Shown here: positions 52,800-64,000 of the stretch, piece by piece
Numbering within the stretch: the first letter of the stretch is position 1
Layout: every line of letters begins with the position of its first letter
NCBI GenBank assembly: GCA_000499405.2
Contig: HG738138.1
Location: forward strand, 18,949,753-19,013,752
From: Onchocerca volvulus
Taxonomy: Eukaryota; Nematoda; Chromadorea; Rhabditida; Onchocercidae
DNA length: 64,000 nt
Reading direction: 5' to 3'
Notes under the pieces: model-generated
What the model was told of the DNA's origin: nothing
The model's input: the letters and a program-made list of their open reading frames with translations, nothing else
Database searches by the model: none
Made by a program: the position numbers and the translations under genes

Positions 52800-53290
52800 T
52801 TTTCTGTCGACGAAAGTCAGATAGCACCACGGCAACTATTTGTGAAGAAGTGTTGAAGATGAAGTGGCGCGACATAGTTTCAAAGGGACGACAAGCATGT
52901 TTGCCGCCAAAAGGACAAACATGTTTACTGCCAAAACGCTCCAGTTCACCGATGAACAAAGCCCTGGGGCCAACCAATCAAGAGGTGACGCGTTGGAGAT
53001 CAGGTAAGGGGAAGAGCCTCGAAAGCATTTAAAAGGAAGGAATTTGGAGCTGGAGTTGAAGTCCAAGTTCAGAATTCTTAGACCAACATAGCAATAGCAA
53101 CAATCCGACAATTTAGTTGAGCAATATTCATACAAGCGACAAAGGAAAGGATAACTTAGTGATCAATTTGACCGGATATTTTCTGGTAATTGTTTTTTAT
53201 GAAAAATTACTTCTCCATTAATCAATAAAACTTTCTCAACAGGATACAAGCAATCCACCAGATTACAATCCAAATTGCAATTCGATCAGA
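52800..53290 (+). mobile_element. GC-richer insert inside the Helitron, possibly a solo LTR or captured segment
   Basis: Between the helicase remnant and the Helitron 3' end lies about 490 nt of different composition. It has an internal near-duplication (GCATGTTTGCCGCCAAAAGG and ACATGTTTACTGCCAAAACG at about 52889-52938), a CCAAT box at 52974-52978, a TATA-like ATTTAAAA at 53027-53034 and AATAAA at 53224-53229. That order resembles an LTR (U3-R-U5). No clean TG..CA ends or target duplication could be fixed, so captured host DNA is equally possible. Confidence 0.3.
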
Positions 53291-56200
53291 TTTTTTTCCC
53301 AACATCTTCCACTTAACTAAACTGAGCCACAGCAATCGCGTATTCGAATGCAGCGTTGTGTCAAGATTTCAAAGTAATCGGTTAGAACTTTTAATGACTT
53401 ATGATTTTCAAAAAACGAACAGTTACATTTTTATTTCTATAGACTAGCTGTATCCGTGGGAACGGTCGTGGCAACGCGTGGCCGGGTCGAGTTAGTAATG
53501 TTTATAGAATGAGTGACTTTCAATTTTTATATGACATCAAGTCATACAGCATTTAAACGACCATGCAACCAAGTAAATTCGCAAAAATTGTGTCTTAATC
53601 TTTTATTTGCTAATTTAATGATCTTTCTGATTATTATACTGTTAAAGCTATATGATAAATTCAGCTTTTTAGAATGAACAATAAAGAAATTTAATATGCC
53701 TTTATTTTTAAGTTTCAAGAAAACATTGCAAACATAATCAGCACTGTATCTAAATTTGCATTCTCCGCTTACTGCGCAAATTAGGAAACTGAAGCAAGTT
53801 AACAAGTAATTTGCTATTATTTTTGCAGAGTTTTTTCTCTACGCGCCATAATTGTTTATTCCACTCTTGCAGAAATTTTATTAACCACAAAAAGATGGAA
53901 ATGTTCTTTGAAGAATTTCTGAAAGCTATACATGCATGCATCACATAAAAAACTTTTTTGTCCGGAAAAAATTAATTACACGGATGATTTAACGAACTAG
54001 TCATATTTCCTTGAACCTTCATGCAAATTCGTGAATGCATTCACATTTGCTATAATCCCTTAAACTCAACATAACCAGTTTCGCAGGAAATAGCATTACA
54101 CCTTTTGATAGTTTTGCAATATTTCTCGTCCTCTTCCACAGCGCGAATGATCAACTATCTCATTTATTACAAATATCCGCTATCATCTCTGAAAACTTTT
54201 CTAAGGAATTGTTCGGAAAAGCTTTTGACATCCAGTAAAGTGCAGATCATCTTCTGAAGAATAAAGAAAGAGCACACTGAAATTTATAGGTCAAGAAATA
54301 GTTCTCTTGCAGTCTTCAAATTCTCGCCTGAATTTCACCTCTCAATTGGTTTGCCCGCATATTGGGTTTTGAACCGGTGTCAAAGTTTAAATGACGGGAA
54401 GCAATCTCCTTGAGAGTCTCTCACTGTTGTCATTTCTATTAGTCTATGTCGTAAATAACCGAGTTCTCATCAATCTGTCTCACCCATTCCCTGATTCTCT
54501 CCCTCACCTCTCCTAATCACAACATGTCACGCCAACCATCAATCGTTAGCCAGTCCTCCTCATTCAAGTACTATCTTACGATTGACGACTTATTTGCATA
54601 TTTTCCTTCACTTTCACGACCTTATTAATTATCCGTTTGCTATCGGAACTTTCACTAATCGGAACTATCAATTAGATTGAGCCCGCCATTGATGTAATAT
54701 ACGCTACATACAATAGATTATTGTATTTTAGTCCTTGAAAGCGAAATATGGTATTTATTTTGATGTAAATGACGGGAAACCTGTTTACCTCTTTCAGATA
54801 AAGCAACCAAAATTCCATAACATATGATTTGTTTACTTCCTTGGAACTTGCGTGAATTGAAGTTCAAATTTCTTTTTTCCTTTTGGCGCAGTCTGACTAT
54901 TGATGCTTTTGATGTCATCGTAGAATGGTTTCAGAAATACAATAAAAACATTAAACATATGCTGATGTAATATTTTAATCATTTTCAAAGATTTCCAAAT
55001 CAGTTAATTTGTTTTGATTTCAATTATTATAATTGGTATCTTCACGTTCTAGACAGCGCGATACCATGCAGGACTAGCAAACTTCCAGTTATTGTATCCA
55101 GAATTGTTTTATCTCTTCAAATCACCAAACATTCGTTTTGTTACGGAAAACCTGTTTATCTCATCCAAGTAAAGAATTTAAAAGGTAAAAGATAAAAAAG
55201 CTATCAGAAAAACAATTCATACAAACAAAGTTTGTTTCTATTTTTCATTTTTCAAAATCGACAAATTTTTACCTGTAGAATTATTAATCTTCATTGTAAT
55301 TTATCCAATTTTTGTAAATTTTATTTGATTTTATTTGGGATTTGCGAAACTCTCCTTTTTTTCTATGGTAGCAAATTTTCGTCTCTGGTCACACTTCTTT
55401 CTTATCCATAATTCATAATAATTCACACTTATAATTTTTCTATTTATTTCTAGTTATTTCTCCTCAATAATAAAAATGATTCCAAGTTCTTCCCATCAAG
55501 AAATCGAATCGAACTAAGAATTCATAATGTTGAAGAATGGGAGATATTGATTATTTCTGTGCTCATATTTCTAGGAGCGTGAGAAAATGCCACTCCATAT
55601 TTCTAGTGCGAATTACTCTAGTAAATTAATTTAACTAAAGTAAATGACTGGCTGCTTACACCATAAGTTTACTCAGAAGACTAATTTTCAGAGGACTGCT
55701 CGCAAAAAAAAGATTTTCCAGACTTAAATCAATTTACTTTTTATTGGTTACCACCTGCAGTCCTCTGTTGAAGTAATAAAAATCGGCCAGAAAACTTGGT
55801 GTGACTTACGCTGGAGAGAACATTGTGACATAAGAATATGTATTTCATTTGTCGTATATTTTTTCACTAAAATCGATTTTTCGTGTTTTTATCTCTGTTC
55901 TTTAAGATGAATGCGATTCTCACAACATCTCGGAAAAACACAAAAACCGATATTTGCATAGAAGTATGCTTTTTCATTGCCACTCTGCATATTTTGGACA
56001 TATTTTTAGCATTCCTGAGCTGAACATTTCTTTGGAGATTTAATAATCTTCGAACTGAAATTGGGGAAAGTTGGGACGGAGTTTTGCAGGAAATTTTGTT
56101 GCAGAATGATTAATATTGAAATAAATAAAATTATTGACTGGTATATGGGTCTGCAGAAAGTGCTCATCTTTTAGATCTTAGTGATTAACCAACAATTTCA

Positions 56201-57690
56201 TTTTTGCATAATTCTTTTTTTTGGAATCCAATAGAATTCCGTTGAAAACGATTAATTTGAAATAAGAAATCCTACATAACTTGTTGCGGTAATGGCAAAG
56301 TTAGCTTGCTTTCTGCTACTTACCATCATTAGTTGCATTTCTCATCATGAAAAACCTGTTTAGTGTAATAAATCATTGTAAAAACGCTTGCTGAAAAACA
56401 CTTTATAGTGCAAATTTTACTTATCGAGCAAAGTGAAATTTTCTTTTTCTATTCTAACGATAATGAATTTGCGAGAATGGTTGTGCTGTATTCCAGCAAC
56501 CCATTAGTTTTTCATCTTTAAAACAATAAACAAACGAACTTTGTATTTCTGTCTATTTCATTGATAAATGTATGAAATATTGCGTAATGCGACTGTTTTC
56601 TTTATATGCAGCAACATATGAAGTATAATGTAAATGTGATCTTCAGATAAAGATCCGGAAACCCGTTCGATCAAGGGTTCATTTTCATACCTGCTACGGT
56701 ATTTGCTCCGGATACATAGGAAAAATTACCTTAATGATTCAGGTCTTTGCACCGTGGACAATGCAATTCCTGAATCTTTCCCGAAAAAAGTAGTTCATCT
56801 GCTAGTAGCCAAGTACGATAATAATTGTAGTTCTCCTCTCATATTTATTTATTCTGCTTTATCTATTTACAACTTCATACATTATCTGTTTTTCAAGGAT
56901 TTTCAAAACCAGTATCAAAATCAGGGAGTTTTCATTCTGATGAAAGTTTTGAGTGAATGGTGCAAATGATATTTTTCTTCCATCCTAATAATGTTAGTAA
57001 CAATTATGATTGTAAATATGTTCGTGATTGAAGCTATAGTTATGCAGTTATCAGCAATAATATCATAACAACATTCGATGAATGTGTAATGATTATGATG
57101 ACAAAAAGTTAGAAAGAAAATTGCTGGAAAAGAATCATTGCTATTCACTTGTTTGCTTAATGAAATAAATTTTACAATTTTCAGCTGAAATAGATTTGAA
57201 ATCTTTGAGTATTATTCCCAAAAACAGAATAATTTGTTTTTTGCAAAACAACAAACAATATACGACTAGCATTTTTCTTGATTTATGTTCATTTCTTCAC
57301 TTGCGTTCATACTTTGTTTAAATCAATAGGAACAAAGTATGAATTTGATAAAGGACAGAAAACATGAGACATTTCTGTGATATCTGACTTTCGAAATCTT
57401 GCAGAAATTTTCATCAGACCTCCTAATCCAAGCAACTGCTTCGAAAATCTTTCAAAAAAAGAATCGAACGAGAAGGATAGAGTCCAATTTTCGCTTTACT
57501 TTTTTTTTTTTTTTTTTTCATAGAGAAAACTTAAAACTTCATTTATTCATTTCTCAGTTTGTTAAATCACTTTTTCATCTTTCTTTTCTTATTCATTTTT
57601 TGAGCCAGTGATATTTTGTCTTTTTTCCTACTTCTATCAATAACAATTTTATTGTTACACATATGCCCTACGCTTGGTAAATTTTTATAG

Positions 57691-57880
57691 CTGGCGGATC
57701 GACCACAGCTTCGGTGATATCCTTGCAAGATGAGGATTTAGTCGAACTGGCGATATGAATAGTGTAGCGAGAAGCCAGGCCAAAGTCGAAACTCTAGAGA
57801 GAGCTGGGCTCCAGCTGGAATCGGGGCTGAAATCGGAATCTGGCATCAGTGGTAGTGGCTTGGGCAAGGTCAATAATTGA
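57691..57880 (+). other. Coding-like GC-richer island, possible isolated exon or relic
   Basis: The segment follows an acceptor-like TTTTTATAG. It has a frame GGSTTASVISLQDEDLVELA that ends in TGA and, overlapping by frame shift, a second frame from an ATG at 57755 (ending QLESGLKSESGISGSGLGK before a donor-like AAG|GTCAAT and a TGA at 57878). Base composition and codon-like periodicity differ from the flanks. No partner exons or family were identified. Confidence 0.3.
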
Positions 57881-60800
57881 AGATAGATTGCGGAGTGAAA
57901 GATAGAGCTCAGTGAAATTCCTTCACATTGGCTTTCCGATTTCTGGCTGGCTCAATCCTCATAATGGTCTTTTGCATTGTTATTTACAAAATTGTCCCAT
58001 TCTTTCAAGGCTTCCGTACTTCATTTCTACTAATGGTTTACTAATCTACTTATGAAAGAGACGAAATTCGTTGTCATTTTATTTCGATCCATCCATTTCT
58101 TCCTCTTTCGTATTAATTCATAAAAGAAGTAATTGGCAATACAGCCAACCAGTGTGTGCTTCCCTGCAAATTAAACACCGATTTTTCGTCAACTATAGAA
58201 GCATTCTCGAAAATATTCGCATTGTTTTGCTTTTGCTTGCAGCAATCTCTCATCTCTTCCTTCTGAGCAGTCCTTCTAACGCCTCTTCCTTGCCCGCCTC
58301 AGAAGCTTGTCATCATTACCATGTCCAACGAGGCAACAACGGTACATGCAATTCATTGCTCATTCCTCCATGACTTCGTCAATATTATGCGCAATTTTAT
58401 GATTTCACTCCTTGAACTGAAGAAATTCACAGTTCCGTCACAATTTCATTCAAGTTTTTGAGTTACTCATGCTTAGTCGACTAGATATGATGTTGAAAAA
58501 TATCGAAATTTCACCTTATTTTATTTACCATTTAAGTTCTTCACTCATTCTCAATTATTTTTAAGTTTTTTTCTCGAAAGAATATTTTGTTAATATCAGA
58601 GTTTTGATATTAAGATTCTTATTTGATTTGAGCTTGAACTTAATGCAAAATTATCAGAGTGAAAAATGGAAGGAATGAATGAAAGCATGAATTCCTAAAT
58701 TCTTTATTAATTTTCGGATTAGAGATTGGTTTTGCATTGGTGTTTACCAATATTAATTTTTTTGAGATTGAAGAATCGAAGTAATGGGTTAATTCGAAGA
58801 TGACTGATATAATTTAGTACATTGCCAAAAAAGTTTATTATTCTCAGTTTTCCACCTTCTATGTTCTCTTGGATGGATGCTAAACAATCACACCTTATTT
58901 TATTCTTAATTAATAACTCTGTTAATCAGTTATTACAAGTTTTATCATACCTTCAGAGGCATTATGGATTCCAAAAATGCAAAAATTATCATTTCTAGAC
59001 ATAACAAATTGAACATTGATTTTTTCCTTTTTTTTTTTTGAAAATTCATTAGTCTAGTTTATTTTTATTGTCTGTAAACCTAAACTGTTTATTTTCATCA
59101 TTTTATTATGAATAGTTTTGAGGTAGAACGAAGCTGGTAATCGTTACTATATTTTTGCATAAATTATTCAATAATCATGGAACTGTTTTATCTGATAAAT
59201 ACACCAAAAATCGTGTTTTTCACTTTAGCGATCGATCTTTTTGCATGGCGAGAAATAACAATGGCTTCATTTACCTGACTGAGAATGGGATGAATATATT
59301 TTATTGAAAAGAAGCATTCATCTGTTACAGGTAAATACAACTTAGTCGTGGCGGATGGATGTCTTTACCCTTCCCATGACTCATCAAATTTTTAATAATC
59401 GTTTTCTCTGGCCAAAATTTTAAACATTGACAAATTAATTGCTTGCAACTTAACTATGAGACATTTTTAAGCTTTACTTCTATACCTTCTAAATTCTGGG
59501 ATTTCCGGATGCAGTGGCTTTTTAAGAAAAATAATCATGTTGTGCAAAGCAAGACATATATTTAAAAAGTATTGTTCTGGAATAATTCTGAGATTTGATC
59601 AGTTCACCTTGTATGATGTGATTTTTATACTTGAATAATTAGTTGCTCCGAATTGAGAATTAGTTGTCGCTTTAAATTCACCTGCTTTAGAATTCAGATA
59701 CTTGCTTTAAAATTTAGATAACATTTTTGTAATAGGCTAAATTAGCTGCATGATGCAATCTGCGGGTGTGCATGCAGACTTTTTAGATAAACGGGATGAG
59801 AAAAAATATCAGAACTTGGGGAATAACAAAGTCTGGCATGATTTCATTAAAAATATCTATGAGGTTAGATGGCAATTCTCTGCATATCTACGAGTATTAA
59901 CTGAACTTTTTCTAATATGGGACGAAAATAAATGCATTGACACTTGGCAAATATTATAAACAGGTGGTCATAAATCACAACCATTTCGTTTCATATTCTG
60001 CAAAATAAATAGCTTATGGTTTTGACACTGTCAGATGTGAGGTTATGTAAAGTAGGCTGTTATTTGTGAAGAAATATTTTAGATGACTCATCGACGTCTC
60101 ATTAACAATATTTATTAGTTACCTTCTAACTTATTTTACTCAAAAATCAACTAACTCATCAAATTCCTGCCTCATTTAACAAGTTTGCTGAGGTTTTTTA
60201 ATTTTCAGGGACAAAATAATGACTCCTTGACAAGTTTAAAAGTTCTGGACTCTTTTCATTTAAAGATTTCTGTTTTTTCTTAACATGTGCATATTTATTG
60301 TTTATATGCTTAATATATGTAGATATCTACCCCATTTAACCTGCGCCGTTCTCACAGCGATGCGTTGATGGTAGTGATCTGAGACATGAAGGCAATGTCA
60401 AAGTTATACTAGCCAAGGCTAGACTTTGAAAAATCGGATGACTTTTTTTTTGTGAATAGTAAATGGATAAAATTTTTTGCACAAGATTGCAGAAGAAAAT
60501 ACCATTTCAGTTCATCATTTGCAGTTGGTAGATAAAAATGAAGAAATGTGAAGAACATTTCTAGTTTGTAAATTTTTAAAAGTGACATAATGTGCTGTAT
60601 TTTCTTGCTAGAAATTCTTCTAAGTCATTTGAAACATCAGGAAATTTTATAAACTGTGCAGAAAAGAGAGGAAAATGTTTTCGGGAAATACAGCCTTTCT
60701 GAAAGCAATTTAAAGAATTAATTCTGTTCAATGGTATTAAGGGGAGGAAAGTTAATCTCTTTTTTCTACCTTTAATGAATATGTATGGCATAAAACGATT

Positions 60801-61105
60801 TTCATAAGAAATGAATTTTGATCTTGTCAAAGCTCTACAAACTTGTTTTAAAAGTGAATTTGAATGATTTTAATGAAGAAAGCGAAAATGAAACACGTTT
60901 TCAAAGTAGTCCATATAGAATGTCAAATAGTATATAAATGTCTTAGATACTGACTGGAATTGTTCCGTCTTAAACTTCAAAGATTTGAACAATGTATTTC
61001 AGAAAGGAAATCCTTTTATATGAAATAATATTCCTTGCTAAATAATTTGAAGATAAATTTTGTTAACGGATTTTATTTTCAAATTATCATATCATTTGCA
61101 TCTTC

Positions 61106-61245
61106 ATTATTTATCGAACATTTTAGACTGCATGGATATGATATTGACTATTATTCTGCTTTTGGATTCATTTTTTTCTCAAATAAGAGAAAAAAAAATC
61201 AATGAAAAATCATATCCATGCAGTCTAAAATGTTCAATAAATAAT
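61106..61245. repeat. Long near-perfect inverted repeat (37-bp arms, 66-nt loop)
   Basis: Arm 61106-61142 and the reverse complement of arm 61209-61245 agree at 36 of 37 positions (core TTTTAGACTGCATGGATATG). The 66-nt loop contains a smaller hairpin (TTTTTTCTC / GAGAAAAAA, about 61171-61197). Transcription through it on either strand would give a long stem. It could be a microRNA or siRNA-type precursor, a foldback transposon remnant or a recent inverted duplication. Confidence 0.9.
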
Positions 61246-61991
61246 GGAGTTGCAACTGATTATGACCTTTATTTTTCCGACTTTTAAATGACTTTTTATC
61301 TCATCTTTTGCCAAAGCAGCATTTTCATCGATTTCGTATATGAATTATTTCATGCATGAGAAGTTTGTCGTTTTTATACTTGCATAACGATTAATTTTGT
61401 CATTGAAATCTGTTGAGTCTTACGGGGAAGTTGTTATTACAGTCAATACTCGAGAATGAGAATAACTAAATGTGTAATTTATGTAACAGTTGTTCTCCTT
61501 TTCTCAGTTGCAAAGTGACCACTGCAATTTGAGAAGTTACAAGAAGAAGATATCAACAAAATTAGAGAAAAATTGGATAGGGAAATGAGTGATTTGTGAA
61601 TGTTTCATTTCCACTGCTCCATTAGTTTTTTCATTATTGATCATTTATCATCTATTGTCATCAGCATATATCAATTCATCTGATAATAATTAAGAATCTA
61701 AGACAACGATGAACTTTTATTAAATTTATTTTTAAGTGAAAGATACCGATCCCGAATTCTCTCTATTGTATAAGTTTTCAGCATATTGCATGAAATAATT
61801 ACGGCGTAAATATATCAAAAGTTTGCATAAGTTACACATGATAATTTAGCATTTCTTTTACCAATCTTCTAAGAAAGCCTCTGTTTATTGTATTTGGCTA
61901 TTGGAAATAATATATTTTTTCATACGTTGCGCGTTCATTTTCAACATTTTAAATAACATCCAAAAAGCAAAATGATTAATAGCGTAAGGAA

Positions 61992-64000
61992 ATGAACGGG
62001 ATGGAAAATGGATCCAATTCATATCAGAATAATATGAAAGAATTGCCGGTGAATGGGATTGAAGTGACGCGTAAGAGACGTTTCTACAAGGCAAACGAGA
62101 ATCCTCCAATTTTACTTGCATTACTTTTTGCATTGCAAGTAAGTGCACTTTTGTTCTTATAATTATTCAATGTATGTTTCAATGTTTTTTTTGTTTTTTT
62201 TTAATTTTCTATTTCTTAAATATGTTTCAGTCTATTTAATTTACATTTGCTTGTTTGTAACTGTTTATAACATAAGAGCGAAACCTTTCAAACATGAATC
62301 GTTTCGGATCATTCCCAATTTATTTTATAAAATATAAAGTCAATTTTTAAATCAAAACTGCGGAATTGTGTCATTGAAATGAATGACAATTTGAAGAATT
62401 TTCGTCGTTCGACACTTTGAAATTTAAAATTTATTTAAATTTCAGGATTTTGCCAATTAACACAAAAAGTATAGTCAAAGGTTTTGATAGTTGAAGTGCT
62501 TGATATGTAGTTAATGCTTAGAATACCTATTACAATGTCATTATCTAATTAAAGATAGAAATAATTTGGCACAAATCAGTGATTTGAAACAAATGACCAG
62601 TGTTTTATTTTCATCCCTATCCATGACTTTTGTAGCTACCTTGAGTTAATCATAGTTTTGCAGATAGTTTATGAATGCAGTTATTCTTATATGATCAGAT
62701 GAACCTATGGTACCTTTTTTAATTTTCGTGGTTTCAGCAATGACTTATGGTACTTATTTCAGCAAGTAATGGTATGTGTAAGCGCTCTTTTAACAATTCC
62801 ATTTATTTTGTCAAATGAACTTTGTGCCGGTCGCGATGTATATACACTACGAGTACTGCTTATTTCATCAACATTCGTCGTTAGTGGCATGTCAACCATA
62901 ATTCAGACAATGCTTGGGACAAGGTTCTTTACCTTTAATTTGAAAGTAGCCCAATCGATCGTTGCACTACACTGCAATACAATCTTGCTCAACTTTCTGA
63001 AAGTAGATTATGCTATAAAATTAGGTAATTAATTAGCATTTGCTCTAATATTTATTTTTCGGCAGTTATAGCAACTAGCAGAAATTATATTTCTTATTTT
63101 AAAAAGAAATTCTTAAATAAAAAAAAATTATATATTTCAAGTTTCAAACTTTAATTGCCGAAATGTAATAATAGATCTAAAATGGTTGTGCACCGTCAGG
63201 ACATTGTATGAATTCATGGAATGGCTCGGAAATTAATAAGAAAGTGTTTCAGGTTAGCGCTTTTACAAGGTACAGCATTTGCATATATTCCGTCGATTCA
63301 GGTGTTCATGCAATTACCTGAATATAAATGCACTTTTACGGATACTGATATTGTGGCTGCTTCCATTTATCAGAATAAGCTTTCTATTGTAAGCATCTCA
63401 ATTTCAATCTTTGATTCAACATTTTTCAGTTATTTCAAATTGCATGCTGCTATGTTTCAGGAAGAAAAGAATCTTTTTAAGCGAGTTTTTCTTCGTAATA
63501 TAATGTTTTTGTTATTGAATTTATTTTCTTTCCATTCATAGTAAATTTTAAGCTGTGATTTTGATAATACGGGCATATATCAGCTGGTGAATTTTAGTGC
63601 ATTGTGAATAATTAGCAATTAAATAAGCAGGAAACAAGTAGTAACTAATTAAATAATGAGAAATTCAAGTAAGCAAAACTGTGGCGAGTAAGTAAGCTTA
63701 TCAAATGACCTGCTGGATATTCCGAACAATAAAAATTCTTAAAAGTAGATAAAAGTGTAAATGAAAATATAGATTCAAGGATGCTTGATTGCATCGTCTC
63801 TAGTACCAATCATAATTGGTGTGACGGGTATAGTTGGCGTATTAACAAAATTTATTGGACCAATTACCGTATCACCACTCATGTTACTCCTCGTACTCAG
63901 CGCAGTTGATTTATGCGTTGAACGGATTTCAAAGCATTGGGTTGCTGTGATGTAAGTTTTTTATAAGTTTCGAAAGTTTTTAGTAATCCAAAGGATTTTC
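61992..64000 (+). CDS. Nucleobase/ascorbate transporter, SLC23 family, 5' part only
   Basis: Exons 61992-62138, 62763-62923, 63253-63388 and 63773-63951 join in phase; the last donor (AT|GTAAGT) lies near the window end, so the gene continues beyond it. An in-frame TAG at 61980-61982 supports the start at 61992. The N-terminus of about 40 residues is cytosolic and followed by membrane helices. The family pattern is clear: PPILLALLFALQQVMVCVSA, then STFVVSGMSTIIQTMLGTR, LALLQGTAFAYIPSIQVF, and SLVPIIIGVTGIVGVLTKFI before GPITVSPLMLL. SLC23/NAT proteins move ascorbate or nucleobases with Na+ or H+. The substrate cannot be told because the NAT signature helix lies outside the window. Confidence 0.88.

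Larger units (their letters stand above)
51770..53495 (+). mobile_element. Decayed Helitron with Pif1-type helicase remnant
   Basis: The 5' end reads TCTATATAAATAAAAATG and is preceded by A; the 3' end is GAGTTAG followed by T. This fits rolling-circle Helitron insertion between A and T, with a TC start and a CTRR-like end mutated to TTAG. Just before the end lies a GC-rich segment (53455-53495) able to fold, with CCGTGGGAACGG and GTGGCCGGGTCG. Between them is the wreck of the C-terminal helicase. Only about 1.7 kb remains, so the Rep nuclease part and most of the helicase are gone and the copy cannot be autonomous. Confidence 0.75.
53496..61991. other. Gene-poor region between the Helitron and the SLC23-type gene
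   Basis: About 8.5 kb, mostly AT-rich, with no splice-supported complete gene. A coding-like GC-richer island occurs at 57690-57880, a frame with a hydrophobic stretch at 58071-58373, and a long hairpin at 61106-61245. A GC-richer stretch at 54300-54620 shows no coding signal. Confidence 0.5.

Noticed and set aside
56655..56690. tRNA-like T-arm (AACCCGTTCGATCAAGGGTT)
   Set aside because: The stem-loop has a 10-nt loop and no acceptor stem, D-arm or anticodon arm at the right spacing. No tRNA gene was found in the window.
61060..61287. 75-codon plus-strand frame
   Set aside because: It simply runs through both arms of the inverted repeat at 61106-61245 and has no independent coding evidence.
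1..64000. CRISPR arrays, prokaryotic operons, rRNA genes, prophage
   Set aside because: None is present. All supported genes are intron-rich metazoan genes, and the tandem repeats are simple microsatellites without spacer structure.

Overview
The window is eukaryotic nuclear DNA from a nematode, most probably a spirurid or filarial (clade III) worm. The base composition is very AT-rich. Genes are split into many short exons whose introns mostly end in TTTCAG or TTTTAG, and two genes have an acceptor-like site just before the start codon, as expected for spliced-leader trans-splicing. The protein content is clearly metazoan. All gene models below were joined by hand from open frames, splice signals and reading phase. 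The genus is not determined.

Layout: (1) 1-2300, intergenic, with a protein-like frame interrupted by stops at about 1859-2200. (2) 2348-7705 (+), a complete 14-exon BTBD7-type double BTB/BACK protein. (3) 8355-9952 (-), a small, partly resolved gene for an unrecognised protein, tail-to-tail with the BTB gene. (4) 12694-33962 (+), a 45-exon gene for a roughly 2,950-residue secreted mosaic protein: signal peptide, right-handed beta-helix region, seven EGF-like repeats, an IPT/TIG-like domain, a long unrecognised beta-rich and cysteine-containing region, a cadherin-like repeat and a Ser/Thr-rich tail with a possible glycosaminoglycan site. Two inverted copies of one dispersed repeat lie in its introns. 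(5) 33963-42286, gene-poor, with an ATTC/ATTTC microsatellite. (6) 42287-48833 (+), a complete 15-exon proprotein convertase 2 (EGL-3/PCSK2). (7) 48834-61991, gene-poor, with a decayed Helitron at 51770-53495, a second copy of a repeat from an egl-3 intron, a GC-richer coding-like island near 57.7 kb and a 37-bp-arm hairpin at 61106-61245. (8) 61992 to the window end (+), the 5' four exons of an SLC23-type transporter.

The four main genes all lie on the plus strand, are widely spaced and show no functional link, so this is not an operon. The two least explained objects are the giant mosaic extracellular protein and the long hairpin at 61.1 kb.
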